From the NCBI GenBank assembly GCA_963205275.1, contig CAUJIH010000042.1, positions 1 through 64,000 on the forward strand: DNA of 64,000 nt. The letters run 5' to 3'. Positions within the stretch are counted from its first letter, which is position 1. The number at the start of each line of letters is the position of its first letter. Source of the stretch: Verrucomicrobiota bacterium. GTDB taxonomy: Bacteria; Verrucomicrobiota; Verrucomicrobiia; Verrucomicrobiales; DEV007. The notes under the pieces are model-generated. The model saw only the letters and a program-made list of their open reading frames with translations, made no database searches and was not told the origin of the DNA. Both the position numbers and the translations under genes were made by a program. Shown one piece after another: positions 52,841 to 62,018 of the stretch.

Positions 52841-54217
52841 ATGTGTAATGTATTCCGCACCTTCGCTCTCGTCATCCTTCTTGGCATCTCATGCTCAGAG
52901 AGCCAAGCTCAGGCAGCGCCGAACTTCCTAATCATCCTCACCGATGACCAAGGCTACGGCGATGTATCGATCAACGGAGCACGGGATGTCCAGACGCCCC
53001 ATATTGATCGGATTGGACGAGAGGGAATGGTTTTCACCTCAATGCGAGCGAATGCTACCGTGTGCTCCCCCAGTCGAGCCGCTCTCATGACGGGACGCTA
53101 CGCAGATCGCGTCGGAGTTCCTGGGCTCGTCCGGACGGCACCTGCCAATAACTGGGGCTATTTTAAACCTGGCGTTCCCACCCTAGCGGATGAGCTCAAC
53201 CGTGCCGGATACTACACGGGTCACATCGGGAAGTGGAATCTCGGACTAGAATCTCCGAATCTGCCGAACGAACGAGGATTCGCTTTCTTTCACGGCTTCC
53301 TCGGGGACATGATGGATAGCTACACCACTCATCTTCGCCAAGGGAACAACTACCTGAGACTGAATCAGGAGACCGTGGAAGCTGAAGGTCACGCGACGGA
53401 TATCTTCACAGACTGGGCGATCGACTTCCTTAGGCAACGTGCGACGGAGAAAGATCGTCCTTTCTTTCTCTACCTCGCCTACAATGCTCCACACTTCCCC
53501 ATCGAGCCGCCTGCCGAGTGGCTGGAGAAAACAAAGAAGCGCCTGCCTGATGCCGATCCTGCTCGGGTCGCCAATATCGCCTTGGTCGAGCATCTCGATT
53601 TTGGGATCGGGCGGGTTCTGGCTGCACTCGACGATCTCGGCCTAGCGAGGAATACCCTGATCGCTTTTACTTCAGACAATGGCGGGTCTCTCCCGCACGC
53701 TGCCAGTAATCTCCCATGGCGCGATGGGAAGCAGAGCCACTACGATGGCGGATTGCGTGTGCCTTTCTTCATTCGCTGGCCGGAGAAGATCGCGCCCAGT
53801 TCTCGTAGCGATTACGCCGGCCTTAGCTTCGACCTTTTCCCCACTTTTCTCGAATTGGCGGGAATCACGCCTTCCGATCCGGAGGAACTCGACGCTATCA
53901 GCCTGGTTCCCATTCTGAACGGAGGAGAAATTGAAACGCCTCGGCAGTTGTATTTCGTCCGTCGGGAAGGGGGGCGTCGGTACGGTGGAAAGAGCTATGA
54001 AGCCCTGATTCGAGGGGACTGGAAGCTTTTGCAAAACGATCCCTACAGTCCGCTCGAACTCTACAATCTCAAAAACGATCCCGGTGAAACCAAGGATCTG
54101 GCGCGAAAAGCACCGAAGGTATTCAACGAAATGTCCGATCTCCTATCGCGCCACATTCAGCGAGGCGGAAGCGTTCCTTGGGAGAAGAGCGCATCCACGC
54201 CTAAGAAAACCCCGTGA
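52841..54217 (+). CDS. secreted sulfatase, S1 formylglycine type
   Basis: A 458-residue arylsulfatase-family enzyme with a signal peptide (TFALVILLGISCSESQAQA; the cysteine is not in a clear lipobox). Metal ligands lie in IILTDDQGYGDVS. The signature CSPSRAALMTGRY carries Cys75 for formylglycine conversion. Other active-site parts are HIGKWNLG and FTSDNGGS. The sequence differs considerably from the sulfatase at 18166, so they probably act on different sulfate positions. It lies 29 bases after the CocE-type hydrolase. Confidence 0.92.
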   Translation: MCNVFRTFALVILLGISCSESQAQAAPNFLIILTDDQGYGDVSINGARDVQTPHIDRIGREGMVFTSMRANATVCSPSRAALMTGRYADRVGVPGLVRTAPANNWGYFKPGVPTLADELNRAGYYTGHIGKWNLGLESPNLPNERGFAFFHGFLGDMMDSYTTHLRQGNNYLRLNQETVEAEGHATDIFTDWAIDFLRQRATEKDRPFFLYLAYNAPHFPIEPPAEWLEKTKKRLPDADPARVANIALVEHLDFGIGRVLAALDDLGLARNTLIAFTSDNGGSLPHAASNLPWRDGKQSHYDGGLRVPFFIRWPEKIAPSSRSDYAGLSFDLFPTFLELAGITPSDPEELDAISLVPILNGGEIETPRQLYFVRREGGRRYGGKSYEALIRGDWKLLQNDPYSPLELYNLKNDPGETKDLARKAPKVFNEMSDLLSRHIQRGGSVPWEKSASTPKKTP

Positions 54218-54253
54218 ACGAGGACACTGAGCAGAATCATCTCCCACCTGCTC

Positions 54254-56791
54254 TCACCATGTGACCACCAGGCTGCCCGTAACGTGCTCGACGGTAACCG
54301 TCCGCCCATCTCTGGAATCTTCTGATGAAAAGCTGACTTTCCCCTCGATGGACAGAGGATGCACGTTGAGTTGCACACTGATTTTCTCATCGGACACACC
54401 GGACGGTGGATATAGATGCACCTTCGCATCCTTCAGACCTTCGATCAGTAGTTTCTGCCGGATGTCTTTCTGAACTGGAGCGTATTCGTGGCAAGAGATA
54501 ATCCCTTGCTGCTGCTCCACAAAGACTCGGCATTCCCGATGCCAAGAAGGCGGCAGGTGATAGAAGCTCCTCCCACTAATAATCTGCGCATCGACTCCGG
54601 CGAACAAAGGCGCGCCCTGGGGAAAACGAAAGCTCTGCCCCACGGTCGTATCCTGCACCTGACCGGAGAAAACCCAAGCATTCTCATGCCTCGATATCGC
54701 GAGGCGCGGACTGCGCCGCCCAGCATCGACCTGCGTGAAGAGAGATTCATAGCCGAAGAACTGAAGAGCCAGGCGCATCAGACCCCCACCGAGCACATAT
54801 TTCGTCTGATCATCGGAGCGAAGCAGCGGGCTTCTGGTCGACGAAGCAGAATTGGTGCCACGGACGTAAACAGCTCGCCCACCGTTCCACTCGGGCAGGT
54901 GGCGAGTCCATACGACATCACGGATTTCTCCCCCTTGAGCGACGCGCACTCCTAGCTCCGTCGCAGCATCAGCGGGATCAGCCAAGACGCTGCCGATACC
55001 ACCACCTGAGAACAAGGATCGGTGGATCAACGCTTCCGGAGCAGCATCCTGAATCGCGTCGCGCTCGAGCAAAAACTGCGTCTGAAAGTCGCCTTCGAGC
55101 GGTGCCGCCTGCCCCAGATTCAGCAGCTTGCGAAATTCTTCGCTAGAATGATCTGCCGGACCATAGATGAGGAGTTGCCCGCCTCGACTGAGAAAGTCAG
55201 TGAGGGCTTTCTCTAAAGGTGAGTTCGCGTCTGGAGCAACAGTGACCAAGATCGAAGCAGAAAAATAATCTGGTGATTTCTCATTCAGCCGAACGAAGGC
55301 ACTGGTGGAGGTGACGGTATTGAGCGGAAAACCCGTATTGATCGCCTGCCGGATAAACCAGTCGCCAAAATAGACTTCTGGGATCCGGGGAAGATCGCGC
55401 ACCCAGTCGTGATATTCGTCAAAGGGATACACCCACACCAGTGGACCTGGAGCGTCTGGCTGATCGTAGCGAGCTTTGAGAATATGGGGAGTGACCTCAT
55501 CTGGAACCTGTGTTGGCAGATCGCCGTATGAGTTGTCGATGGTGAGCAGATTCAGATGGGTCGGCGTCTGAACTTTTCCTGTCGCATCGATCCGAGAAAC
55601 CGACAGAGGCAGGTAGATGTCGTAGGGTTCGCGCTCATAGCGATCCAGCCAAGGACTATTCATCCACCAAGGATCGTGGATATAATAGCGAAACAGGATC
55701 TCATCGGCAGGAAGCTCCGCCATGCGAGACATATAGCCAGCCATTTCCAGTCCCACATCACGATCAATCGCAGCCCAGGGAGAATTGGGCGGAATCAGCA
55801 GATTGTAATTGCCTCGGTAGAGCGCGCGGAGATCGACTCCATCGCGAGCGAGATCAGTGCCCGTAGTAAAGTTGGTGCCTCGAGTTTCGATTCGATAATC
55901 CGGACACTCTTTCCGAAAGAGATCCCAGAACTGAATCATCTTTCGGCGAACTTCGTCGAGTCGCTCCGCATGGAATCCCTTGCCATCGAAAACGGCTCCA
56001 GTGGATCGCCACGGCTCGATTCCAAAACCGAAGCCGTTGCTAAACCAAATGGAATCAAAGCCCATGTCCGTCAGAAAATGCTGAGCCTGGCGACCAAAGA
56101 ATGTACCGAAGGGGGTGCCCTCCGGAATGCCATCAGGGTAAGCTGCGTAATGCACTTTGTCCCCTTTGAGAACAGAGTAGCAACTGACAAAGGAAAACCC
56201 GACAGAACCATCATTCCCGAGAATCTCTCGGTGTCGATTGTATTTGAAATCAGAAATGGCGAACTCTGGACCGCTGTCGAATGTCGTGCCAACTTTCACC
56301 TTCTTACCCGTCATTTTTTCTCCGACGCTTTTGAGGGTGGAGACGATTTCTTTCAGATCGCCGTAGGTAAATCGAGGTGGATTTTCCCGGTAGATCAGCG
56401 TTCGACGGTGAAGAGTCACGTCGGTCGGTCCAGTCGGAATCGGGCCGTCGGTAGGAATGTTCTTTTGATCGTTTGGATTGCCCAAATACTTCGCCCATTC
56501 GAGCGACTGAGCAGGATCGCCTCGGTAGTCGAGAATTTCCGATCCATCGCTCGTCCACATCAGGAGCGAAATCGTATCCGTGTGGCGGAGTAGCGACTGC
56601 CATTGAGTGAAAATTTCTACTGCGACATCGTGATAAGTCTTGGCTGCTGCGGTTTTGAAGGGCTTGAGCGAAAGCTCCAGAGTCATCTGGCGAAACGGAT
56701 CGCCCCGAAGGGCGTGAACCGAATCGTCCGCCCGCATCAGGAAAGGAACTGCGATCAGTGCCGCGATCAAAGTCAGTCGGAGCGTAGTCAT
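54254..56791 (-). CDS. large secreted protein of unknown function, glycosidase-like layout
   Basis: An 845-residue protein with a signal peptide (MTTLRLTLIAALIAVPFLMR). The N-terminal ~430 residues look like a TIM-barrel enzyme: aromatic-rich segments such as SLLMWTSDGSEILDYRG, FDSIWFSNGFGFGIEPW and FRYYIHDPWWMNSP. Next comes a Rossmann/GATase-like region (LTDFLSRGGQLLIYGPADHS), as in beta-galactosidase families, then C-terminal beta sandwiches. No characterised glycoside hydrolase family could be named. Location next to a sulfatase and CocE hydrolase fits polysaccharide processing, which is inference. Confidence 0.6.
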   Translation of the reverse strand: MTTLRLTLIAALIAVPFLMRADDSVHALRGDPFRQMTLELSLKPFKTAAAKTYHDVAVEIFTQWQSLLRHTDTISLLMWTSDGSEILDYRGDPAQSLEWAKYLGNPNDQKNIPTDGPIPTGPTDVTLHRRTLIYRENPPRFTYGDLKEIVSTLKSVGEKMTGKKVKVGTTFDSGPEFAISDFKYNRHREILGNDGSVGFSFVSCYSVLKGDKVHYAAYPDGIPEGTPFGTFFGRQAQHFLTDMGFDSIWFSNGFGFGIEPWRSTGAVFDGKGFHAERLDEVRRKMIQFWDLFRKECPDYRIETRGTNFTTGTDLARDGVDLRALYRGNYNLLIPPNSPWAAIDRDVGLEMAGYMSRMAELPADEILFRYYIHDPWWMNSPWLDRYEREPYDIYLPLSVSRIDATGKVQTPTHLNLLTIDNSYGDLPTQVPDEVTPHILKARYDQPDAPGPLVWVYPFDEYHDWVRDLPRIPEVYFGDWFIRQAINTGFPLNTVTSTSAFVRLNEKSPDYFSASILVTVAPDANSPLEKALTDFLSRGGQLLIYGPADHSSEEFRKLLNLGQAAPLEGDFQTQFLLERDAIQDAAPEALIHRSLFSGGGIGSVLADPADAATELGVRVAQGGEIRDVVWTRHLPEWNGGRAVYVRGTNSASSTRSPLLRSDDQTKYVLGGGLMRLALQFFGYESLFTQVDAGRRSPRLAISRHENAWVFSGQVQDTTVGQSFRFPQGAPLFAGVDAQIISGRSFYHLPPSWHRECRVFVEQQQGIISCHEYAPVQKDIRQKLLIEGLKDAKVHLYPPSGVSDEKISVQLNVHPLSIEGKVSFSSEDSRDGRTVTVEHVTGSLVVTW

Positions 56792-56976
56792 GGAGAGGCG
56801 TGGCCGATCAAGTGACGAATCCTATGGAACGATAGGAAGAGTATCGGTGAGAAGGAATGCCCACAAGAAATAAAGCCGAATGGATCGCACCGTGAATCCG
56901 TAAGCATCCAGTAAATAGCGAAAATTCGCTTGTCTTCCTGATCTCATGTGACTCTGCTCAAATCTCGCCTCCTGCA

Positions 56977-58233
56977 TTGATGACCTCCTCCCATTTTCTC
57001 AATCTCCCTGAGACCGCAACGATACCACTCGATGCCTCGACAGGCTGGAGCTCGGTGTGGCGTGCGGCTGCTTGGATGGAAGAGAGGCTGTCTTTGGATG
57101 GGCTGGAAGCCCTAGCTCATTCGCTCGGAACGACGGAACAGGAGCTTACTGAGCAATGGGAGCAAGAGTTCAGCCTCTCTCCGGCAGCTTGCTTACGTGC
57201 TTGTCGCTTCCGTTTTGCGAGACAGCTTCTGCAGGAGACGAACCTGTCTGTCTCCGTCATCGCCCGGCTCACGCGGTGGAATTCAGAGGCAGAGTTTGTC
57301 CGAGATTTTCAAAGAGATTACGGGATTCGCCCACAAGCACTCCGTCCCATACGAGAAATCATACCCTCTCCAGTCATTCGCCTAACCCTGTCCTATCAAA
57401 AACCCTACGATTTTCATGCACTTCTGGCATTTCTGCGCTCTCGTACGATTCCCGGCGTGGAGGAGGTCACGGAGTCGGAATATCGTCGCACACTGCGCAT
57501 CATCGAGGGAACCGAGGCCTATCAGGGGTGGTTTAGTATTTCAGAACGAGCAGAATCTGACCGACTGGAACTGCTCATCTCCCCCGATTTACTACCAGTC
57601 TTGCCTCGAGTGCGCGCGATCATCGCTCGTCTTTTTGACCTCGGGGTCAATCCAGAGATAATTCACTCAGCTCTGGCCTCTCTGCGGACAATTCATCCCG
57701 GTCTGCGAGTCCCAGGCGGATCGGACCCTCTCGAAACTGCGGTTCGAGCGGTCTTAGGTCAGCAGATTACCGTCGCTGCTGCGCGAACTCTGGCTGGGCG
57801 AGTTGCAGAGAATCTGGGGAGCGGGATCGAGACTCCGTATCCAACCCTGACTCGACTTTTTCCGAATGCGGAGACCCTAGCGGCAGCGACTCAGGATCAG
57901 CTCGGACAGCTCGGCATCCTGCGCACGCGCATTTCTGCGATTCACTCGCTGGCTCAATGGCAGTTGCAAGATCCGTTTGCCCTCACTCCGTGGCTGGAGC
58001 CACAAAGGGCAGTCAAAAAGATGAAGACTTTCCCTGGAATCGGCGATTGGACCGCCCACTACATCGCGATGCGTGTGCTGAAGTGGGCGGATGCCTTTCC
58101 CGCCGCAGACTATGGCGTTCTGCATTCGCTCGGATTGCAAAAAGCGACGGAGGCTCGTGCAAGTGCCGAGTCATGGCGCCCGTGGCGTTCCTACGGAGTC
58201 ATGCAGCTTTGGCATCGGCTTGCGAATTCGTGA
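56977..58233 (+). CDS. AraC-type HTH fused to AlkA-like 3-methyladenine DNA glycosylase
   Basis: A 418-residue fusion. Residues ~30-130 are an AraC/Ada-type DNA-binding domain (SLSPAACLRACRFRFARQLL, then LTRWNSEAEFVRDFQRDYGI). Residues ~140-415 are AlkA: an N-terminal beta domain, then the HhH-GPD fold with AVRAVLGQQITVAAARTLA, hairpin FPGIGDWTAHYIAMRVLKW and catalytic aspartate in FPAADYGVL. The enzyme excises alkylated purines. In classical Ada-AlkA fusions the HTH is preceded by a Cys-rich zinc domain that senses methyl phosphotriesters; that domain and its cysteines are absent here. It may regulate itself in response to DNA binding or be a constitutive glycosylase with a tethering domain. 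Confidence 0.85.
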   Translation: MMTSSHFLNLPETATIPLDASTGWSSVWRAAAWMEERLSLDGLEALAHSLGTTEQELTEQWEQEFSLSPAACLRACRFRFARQLLQETNLSVSVIARLTRWNSEAEFVRDFQRDYGIRPQALRPIREIIPSPVIRLTLSYQKPYDFHALLAFLRSRTIPGVEEVTESEYRRTLRIIEGTEAYQGWFSISERAESDRLELLISPDLLPVLPRVRAIIARLFDLGVNPEIIHSALASLRTIHPGLRVPGGSDPLETAVRAVLGQQITVAAARTLAGRVAENLGSGIETPYPTLTRLFPNAETLAAATQDQLGQLGILRTRISAIHSLAQWQLQDPFALTPWLEPQRAVKKMKTFPGIGDWTAHYIAMRVLKWADAFPAADYGVLHSLGLQKATEARASAESWRPWRSYGVMQLWHRLANS

Positions 58234-58318
58234 AGAAGAACAGGCGAGACATGAATCGCGCAGCTCTCGCCCTCGCCCTCATGCGATCCAGAGTCTCTTC
58301 ACGCCACAGTCGCCGCGT

Positions 58319-58963
58319 TCACACCAGCACTCCGGTCACCACCGCGATGATATGACACAGGCTACCGGCCATCACGAAGAGATGCCAGACGAAGTGTCCG
58401 TAGCGCAGACTCTCTTTCAGATAAAAAACAATCCCTCCAGTGTAAAAAAGGCCACCCGCGACCAGCCATGCGACAGCAGTGGCATTCGTCGCGGCCACCA
58501 GAGGTTGCAATACGAAACAAACCATCCAGCCCATCACGACATAGAGCGCTACCCCTAGACGATTGAAGCGCGGAAGAAGGATCGTCTTCAGCACGATTCC
58601 TCCGATCGCCAGCCCCCAGATCACCGCCAGCATTGTCCAGCCAAGCTTTCCTCGAAGATTGACCAGCAGCCAGGGAGTGTAGCTTCCTGCGATCAGGACG
58701 AAAATCAAGGCGTGATCCAACACCTGCAGAAGAGCCTTCGCCCGAGGCGTCGTCACGCTGTGATACCAAGTCGATGCGGCATAGAGCAGAACCAAACTCA
58801 TTCCAAAGACAGTCACTCCTATCACATGCAGCCCCGAAAGCCGCATGGCTAGGTGCAGCATCACCGCCGTCCCGGCCAGCGCGAGCAACACGCCGACTCC
58901 GTGGCTCAGCGAATTGGCTCGCTCTTCAGCATCGGTTTCGCACAGAATGCTCCTCTCATTCAT
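58319..58963 (-). CDS. hemolysin III family (PAQR-like) membrane protein
   Basis: A 214-residue, seven-helix protein of the HlyIII/YqfA/PAQR superfamily. The conserved metal-site residues are present: NSLSHGVGVLLALAG, STWYHSVT, LDHALIFVLIAGSYTP and the C-terminal HFVWHLFVMAGSLCHIIAV. In E. coli YqfA and relatives the function is unsettled (membrane energetics or fatty-acid homeostasis); the eukaryotic homologues are ceramidase-like. ATG 58963 is preferred over TTG 58990. It is convergent with the AlkA fusion. Confidence 0.88.
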   Translation of the reverse strand: MNERSILCETDAEERANSLSHGVGVLLALAGTAVMLHLAMRLSGLHVIGVTVFGMSLVLLYAASTWYHSVTTPRAKALLQVLDHALIFVLIAGSYTPWLLVNLRGKLGWTMLAVIWGLAIGGIVLKTILLPRFNRLGVALYVVMGWMVCFVLQPLVAATNATAVAWLVAGGLFYTGGIVFYLKESLRYGHFVWHLFVMAGSLCHIIAVVTGVLV

Positions 58964-59108
58964 CGACGATGAGTATCGATCACTCACCAAGTGCTCGGCA
59001 AGAGTTAAGAATCTAAAATTCGCGCTATCCCCTCCCCTGATCTTGAATTCGCAGTTTCATTGTCCGACTTCCCTCTTATACTGAACACTTCCTATTGAAT
59101 TCGCCTAC

Positions 59109-60446
59109 ATGACACTGCCATTTTCCCTCCGTACAGCTCTGATTCTGATCGGCATGGGTGTGGTGTCTGCTTTTTCCTCCTGTGAGAAGGTCAGTCCCTA
59201 TTTGGATAAAGCCAAAGCCATCCTCGATGGAGAGCCTGCCGAACAGGAAGCGGAGCCTGCTAAGAGCACCGAACCTATCCCCCCTCCGCCCGCTCCGGTG
59301 AAGATGGAACCCGTCATCAATAAAGAAGCGCGCGTTTCCGTTCTGGGATACCATGACTTCACCGAGGGCACATCCACGAATGACATGATCATCAATATCG
59401 AGGAGTTTCGCCGAGAGATGCAGGCGATCCGCGATGCTCAACTCCCCGTGATCAGCATGAAGCAGTTTCTCGATTGGAAGCATGAAAAGGCGGACATCCC
59501 CGCCCAATGCGTAATGATCACGATCGACGACGGATGGAAAGCCGTGCATACTCTGGCGATGAAAGTGTTGAAGGAATTTGACTATCCCTTCACCGTCTTT
59601 CTTTATAAAAACTATATCAATATTGGAGGACGTTCTCTCACTCATCAGGAAGTGCGTGAAATCGCAGCCAACGGCGGAACACTCTCCAGCCATACCGTCA
59701 GTCACCAGAATCTTTCCGCCCGAGGCGGTCGTAGCCAGGAAGCCTACGACACCTGGCTGCGGAACGAACTGGCAGGATCGATCGAGTATCTGGAACAGAC
59801 TTACGGTGATACCGGAGCGGTGCAAAAAACACTCGCATACCCCTTCGGTATCTACAATGATCGCGTTCTGGAACTAGCGAAGGAAGCCGGATACGAAGCC
59901 GCGTTTACCGTCAATGGAAAGAAAACAAACTGGACTACGGACGACTTTCAGATTGGCCGTTATGTCGTTCATGGCAAAACACTGGCAAACTTTGACCCAG
60001 CACTCAATTTCGGCGGAGGCAATGAAATCAGTGCGGGACGTTCCCTCCTGACAGCTCAAGTCGCCGCCGACGGCACGAAACAAGATGCACTGGTGACTGT
60101 CTTCCCTGAAGCAAACGCCACCATCGACAGTCGTCTTCCGACAATCGAGATCGATTTCTCTCGCTTGGAGGGCCTCGACCCTTCCAGTCTGGTGCTGCGC
60201 GTCTCGGGATTTGGACGAGTATCACCGACGTACGATCCGGCGACCTCCCGTCTGTCGTATCAGACACCGGAAGCTCTTCGCTCAGATACCTGCACCGTCC
60301 AGATCAGCTTTCGGCACGGCGGCTCCACGAAAGTCGAGATGATCGCTTGGACTTTCCGCATCAATCTCTCCGCCGACTACCTTTCGGGGGTGAATGACAA
60401 GACTAAATCTGAAACCACTGAGACCGAAGCGACTGCATCTCAGTAA
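59109..60446 (+). CDS. polysaccharide deacetylase-domain lipoprotein
   Basis: A 445-residue exported protein. The signal sequence ends in VVSAFSSCEKV, a near-lipobox, so it is probably lipid-anchored. A Pro-rich linker leads to a NodB/CE4 domain at residues ~75-290: CVMITIDDGWKAV with the metal and catalytic acid pair, and LSSHTVSHQNLS with the HxxxH metal ligands. The third motif region is LAYPFGIYNDRVLELA. CE4 enzymes remove acetyl groups from chitin, xylan or peptidoglycan. The C-terminal ~130 residues form a beta domain with no named family. It directly precedes ffh. Confidence 0.86.
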   Translation: MTLPFSLRTALILIGMGVVSAFSSCEKVSPYLDKAKAILDGEPAEQEAEPAKSTEPIPPPPAPVKMEPVINKEARVSVLGYHDFTEGTSTNDMIINIEEFRREMQAIRDAQLPVISMKQFLDWKHEKADIPAQCVMITIDDGWKAVHTLAMKVLKEFDYPFTVFLYKNYINIGGRSLTHQEVREIAANGGTLSSHTVSHQNLSARGGRSQEAYDTWLRNELAGSIEYLEQTYGDTGAVQKTLAYPFGIYNDRVLELAKEAGYEAAFTVNGKKTNWTTDDFQIGRYVVHGKTLANFDPALNFGGGNEISAGRSLLTAQVAADGTKQDALVTVFPEANATIDSRLPTIEIDFSRLEGLDPSSLVLRVSGFGRVSPTYDPATSRLSYQTPEALRSDTCTVQISFRHGGSTKVEMIAWTFRINLSADYLSGVNDKTKSETTETEATASQ

Positions 60447-60496
60447 TCCCGCTCGTCCTCATCCATTTTCATCTGATCCGATTTTTGATTTTTACT

Positions 60497-61825
60497 ATGT
60501 TCGCCAATCTCTCCGATAGTCTTCAGGAAACCTTCAAGAAGCTGCGTGGTCACGGCAAGATCACCGAGTCCAACATCTCCGAAGCCCTGCGCGAGGTCCG
60601 TCTCTCTCTGTTAGAAGCAGACGTCGAGTTATCAGTGGCCAAAGAATTTATCGCTCGGGTCAAAGAGAAGGCGCTCGGCGAAAAGGTTCTCCGCACCGTC
60701 GCGCCCGGCCAACAAATCGTAAAAATCTTTCAGGACGAAATTACCGAACTCCTGGGAGGAGATGCCGCGCCACTCGATCTCAATCCTCCCGCTCGCATCA
60801 TGCTGGTAGGTCTGAACGGTGCGGGAAAAACCACCACTTCTGCGAAGCTGGCTCTCCATCTGCGCAAACAGGGTCGCCGCCCGCTACTCATCGCCTGCGA
60901 CCTCTACCGCCCGGCTGCCGTCGATCAGCTCGTCACGCTGGGGAAGCAGATCGACATCCCTGTTTTTCAACCTACGCGTGGTTCTACCGATGTTCTAGCG
61001 GTCGCAAAGGAGGCTTTAAAGTGGGCCGAGACCCAAAACGGCACGGCTTTGATCTTCGATACCGCGGGGCGTCAAGAGGTGGATGATGCTCTGATCGAAG
61101 AGTTGAGACAGCTCCATGAGTTTCTCGCACCTCGCGAGACGCTTCTCGTGGCCGATTCGGCGACCGGTCAGCAAGCGGTGAACGTCGCTAAAGTTTTCGA
61201 TGAAGTGATCGGACTCAGCGGACTCATCCTCACCAAGCTTGATGGGGATGCCCGCGGTGGAGCTGCCCTGTCGATGCGTAGCATCACGGGCAAGCCGATC
61301 AAGTTCGTCGGAGTAGGGGAAAAGATTTCCGATCTTGAAGTCTTCGTACCTGACCGCATGGCAGGTCGAATTCTCGGCATGGGTGACATCGTGGGTCTAG
61401 TCGAAAAAGCTGCCGAAGCCATCGACGAGAACGAAGCTCTCCACATGGCGAAGCGTCTGGAGAAAGCCGAGTTCGACTTCAACGACTTCCTTTCTCAGAT
61501 GCGCATGATGAAGCGCATGGGCGGGATGACAGGTCTGCTAAAAATGCTGCCCGGAGTAGGAGATAAACTCAAGGAAATCGATGTGGATGAGCGACGACTC
61601 AAGCACACTGAGGCCATCGTCCTCTCCATGACGGCAAAGGAAAGGGCCAGACCAGAGATCATTAAGTCCTCACGCCGTCGCCGTATCGCACTCGGGAGCG
61701 GAACCAGCGTGACTCAGGTGAACCAGTTGCTAAAACAGTTCGGAGAAATGCGCAAGTTAATGAAAAACAAGGGAAAGATGAATCAACTCATGCGCCAGTT
61801 CGGGGGCATGGGGAAGAAACGGTGA
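60497..61825 (+). CDS. ffh: signal recognition particle protein Ffh (SRP54)
   Basis: The SRP GTPase that delivers ribosomes making membrane proteins to FtsY. N domain: LSDSLQETFKKLRGHGKITE. G domain: P-loop GLNGAGKTTTSAKLA, then DTAGRQEVDDALIEEL, then TKLDGDARGGAALS. M domain: FDFNDFLSQMRMMKRMGG and a methionine-rich C-terminus that binds signal peptides and 4.5S RNA. ATG 60497 (443 residues) is chosen over TTG 60485. It is followed by the 89-base repeat, and rpsP is not adjacent. Confidence 0.96.
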   Translation: MFANLSDSLQETFKKLRGHGKITESNISEALREVRLSLLEADVELSVAKEFIARVKEKALGEKVLRTVAPGQQIVKIFQDEITELLGGDAAPLDLNPPARIMLVGLNGAGKTTTSAKLALHLRKQGRRPLLIACDLYRPAAVDQLVTLGKQIDIPVFQPTRGSTDVLAVAKEALKWAETQNGTALIFDTAGRQEVDDALIEELRQLHEFLAPRETLLVADSATGQQAVNVAKVFDEVIGLSGLILTKLDGDARGGAALSMRSITGKPIKFVGVGEKISDLEVFVPDRMAGRILGMGDIVGLVEKAAEAIDENEALHMAKRLEKAEFDFNDFLSQMRMMKRMGGMTGLLKMLPGVGDKLKEIDVDERRLKHTEAIVLSMTAKERARPEIIKSSRRRRIALGSGTSVTQVNQLLKQFGEMRKLMKNKGKMNQLMRQFGGMGKKR

Positions 61826-61831
61826 TCGATT

Positions 61832-61920
61832 GGAAGCTCGGAGAAGCCATTTCTGGGACCGCTGACGTCCTCGTCGGCAACATTTAATGGAACTGGCACC
61901 CGCCAGGAAGATATTTCGAA
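61832..61920 (+). repeat. 89-base dispersed element, copy B
   Basis: It begins 6 bases after the ffh stop codon. It aligns without gaps to 19883-19971 at about 69 of 89 positions, with 27 central bases identical (61853-61879) and TATTTCGAA at the right end. Confidence 0.75.
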
Positions 61921-61956
61921 TTTTAAGGGACGGGCTATTTTCAATTATTTAGCCCG
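61921..61956 (+). repeat. short repeat motif, copy 3, with hairpin
   Basis: TTTTAAGGGACGGGC opens a motif related to those at 19750 and 20086. CGGGCT (61931-61936) pairs with AGCCCG (61951-61956) across an AT-rich loop, so it could serve as the terminator of ffh. It directly abuts element copy B. The remaining bases to 62018 show nothing. Confidence 0.6.
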
Positions 61957-62018
61957 ACCTTTAGAACTCCCCCCTGTGCTTATCCGCATTCATCTCTGCT
62001 TTAGCTCACTACGGTAGC

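Noticed and set aside
55556-56593. 345-codon forward open frame opposite the large secreted protein
   Set aside because: It is a shadow of the real reverse-strand gene. The translation is basic and low in family signal and has no start context.
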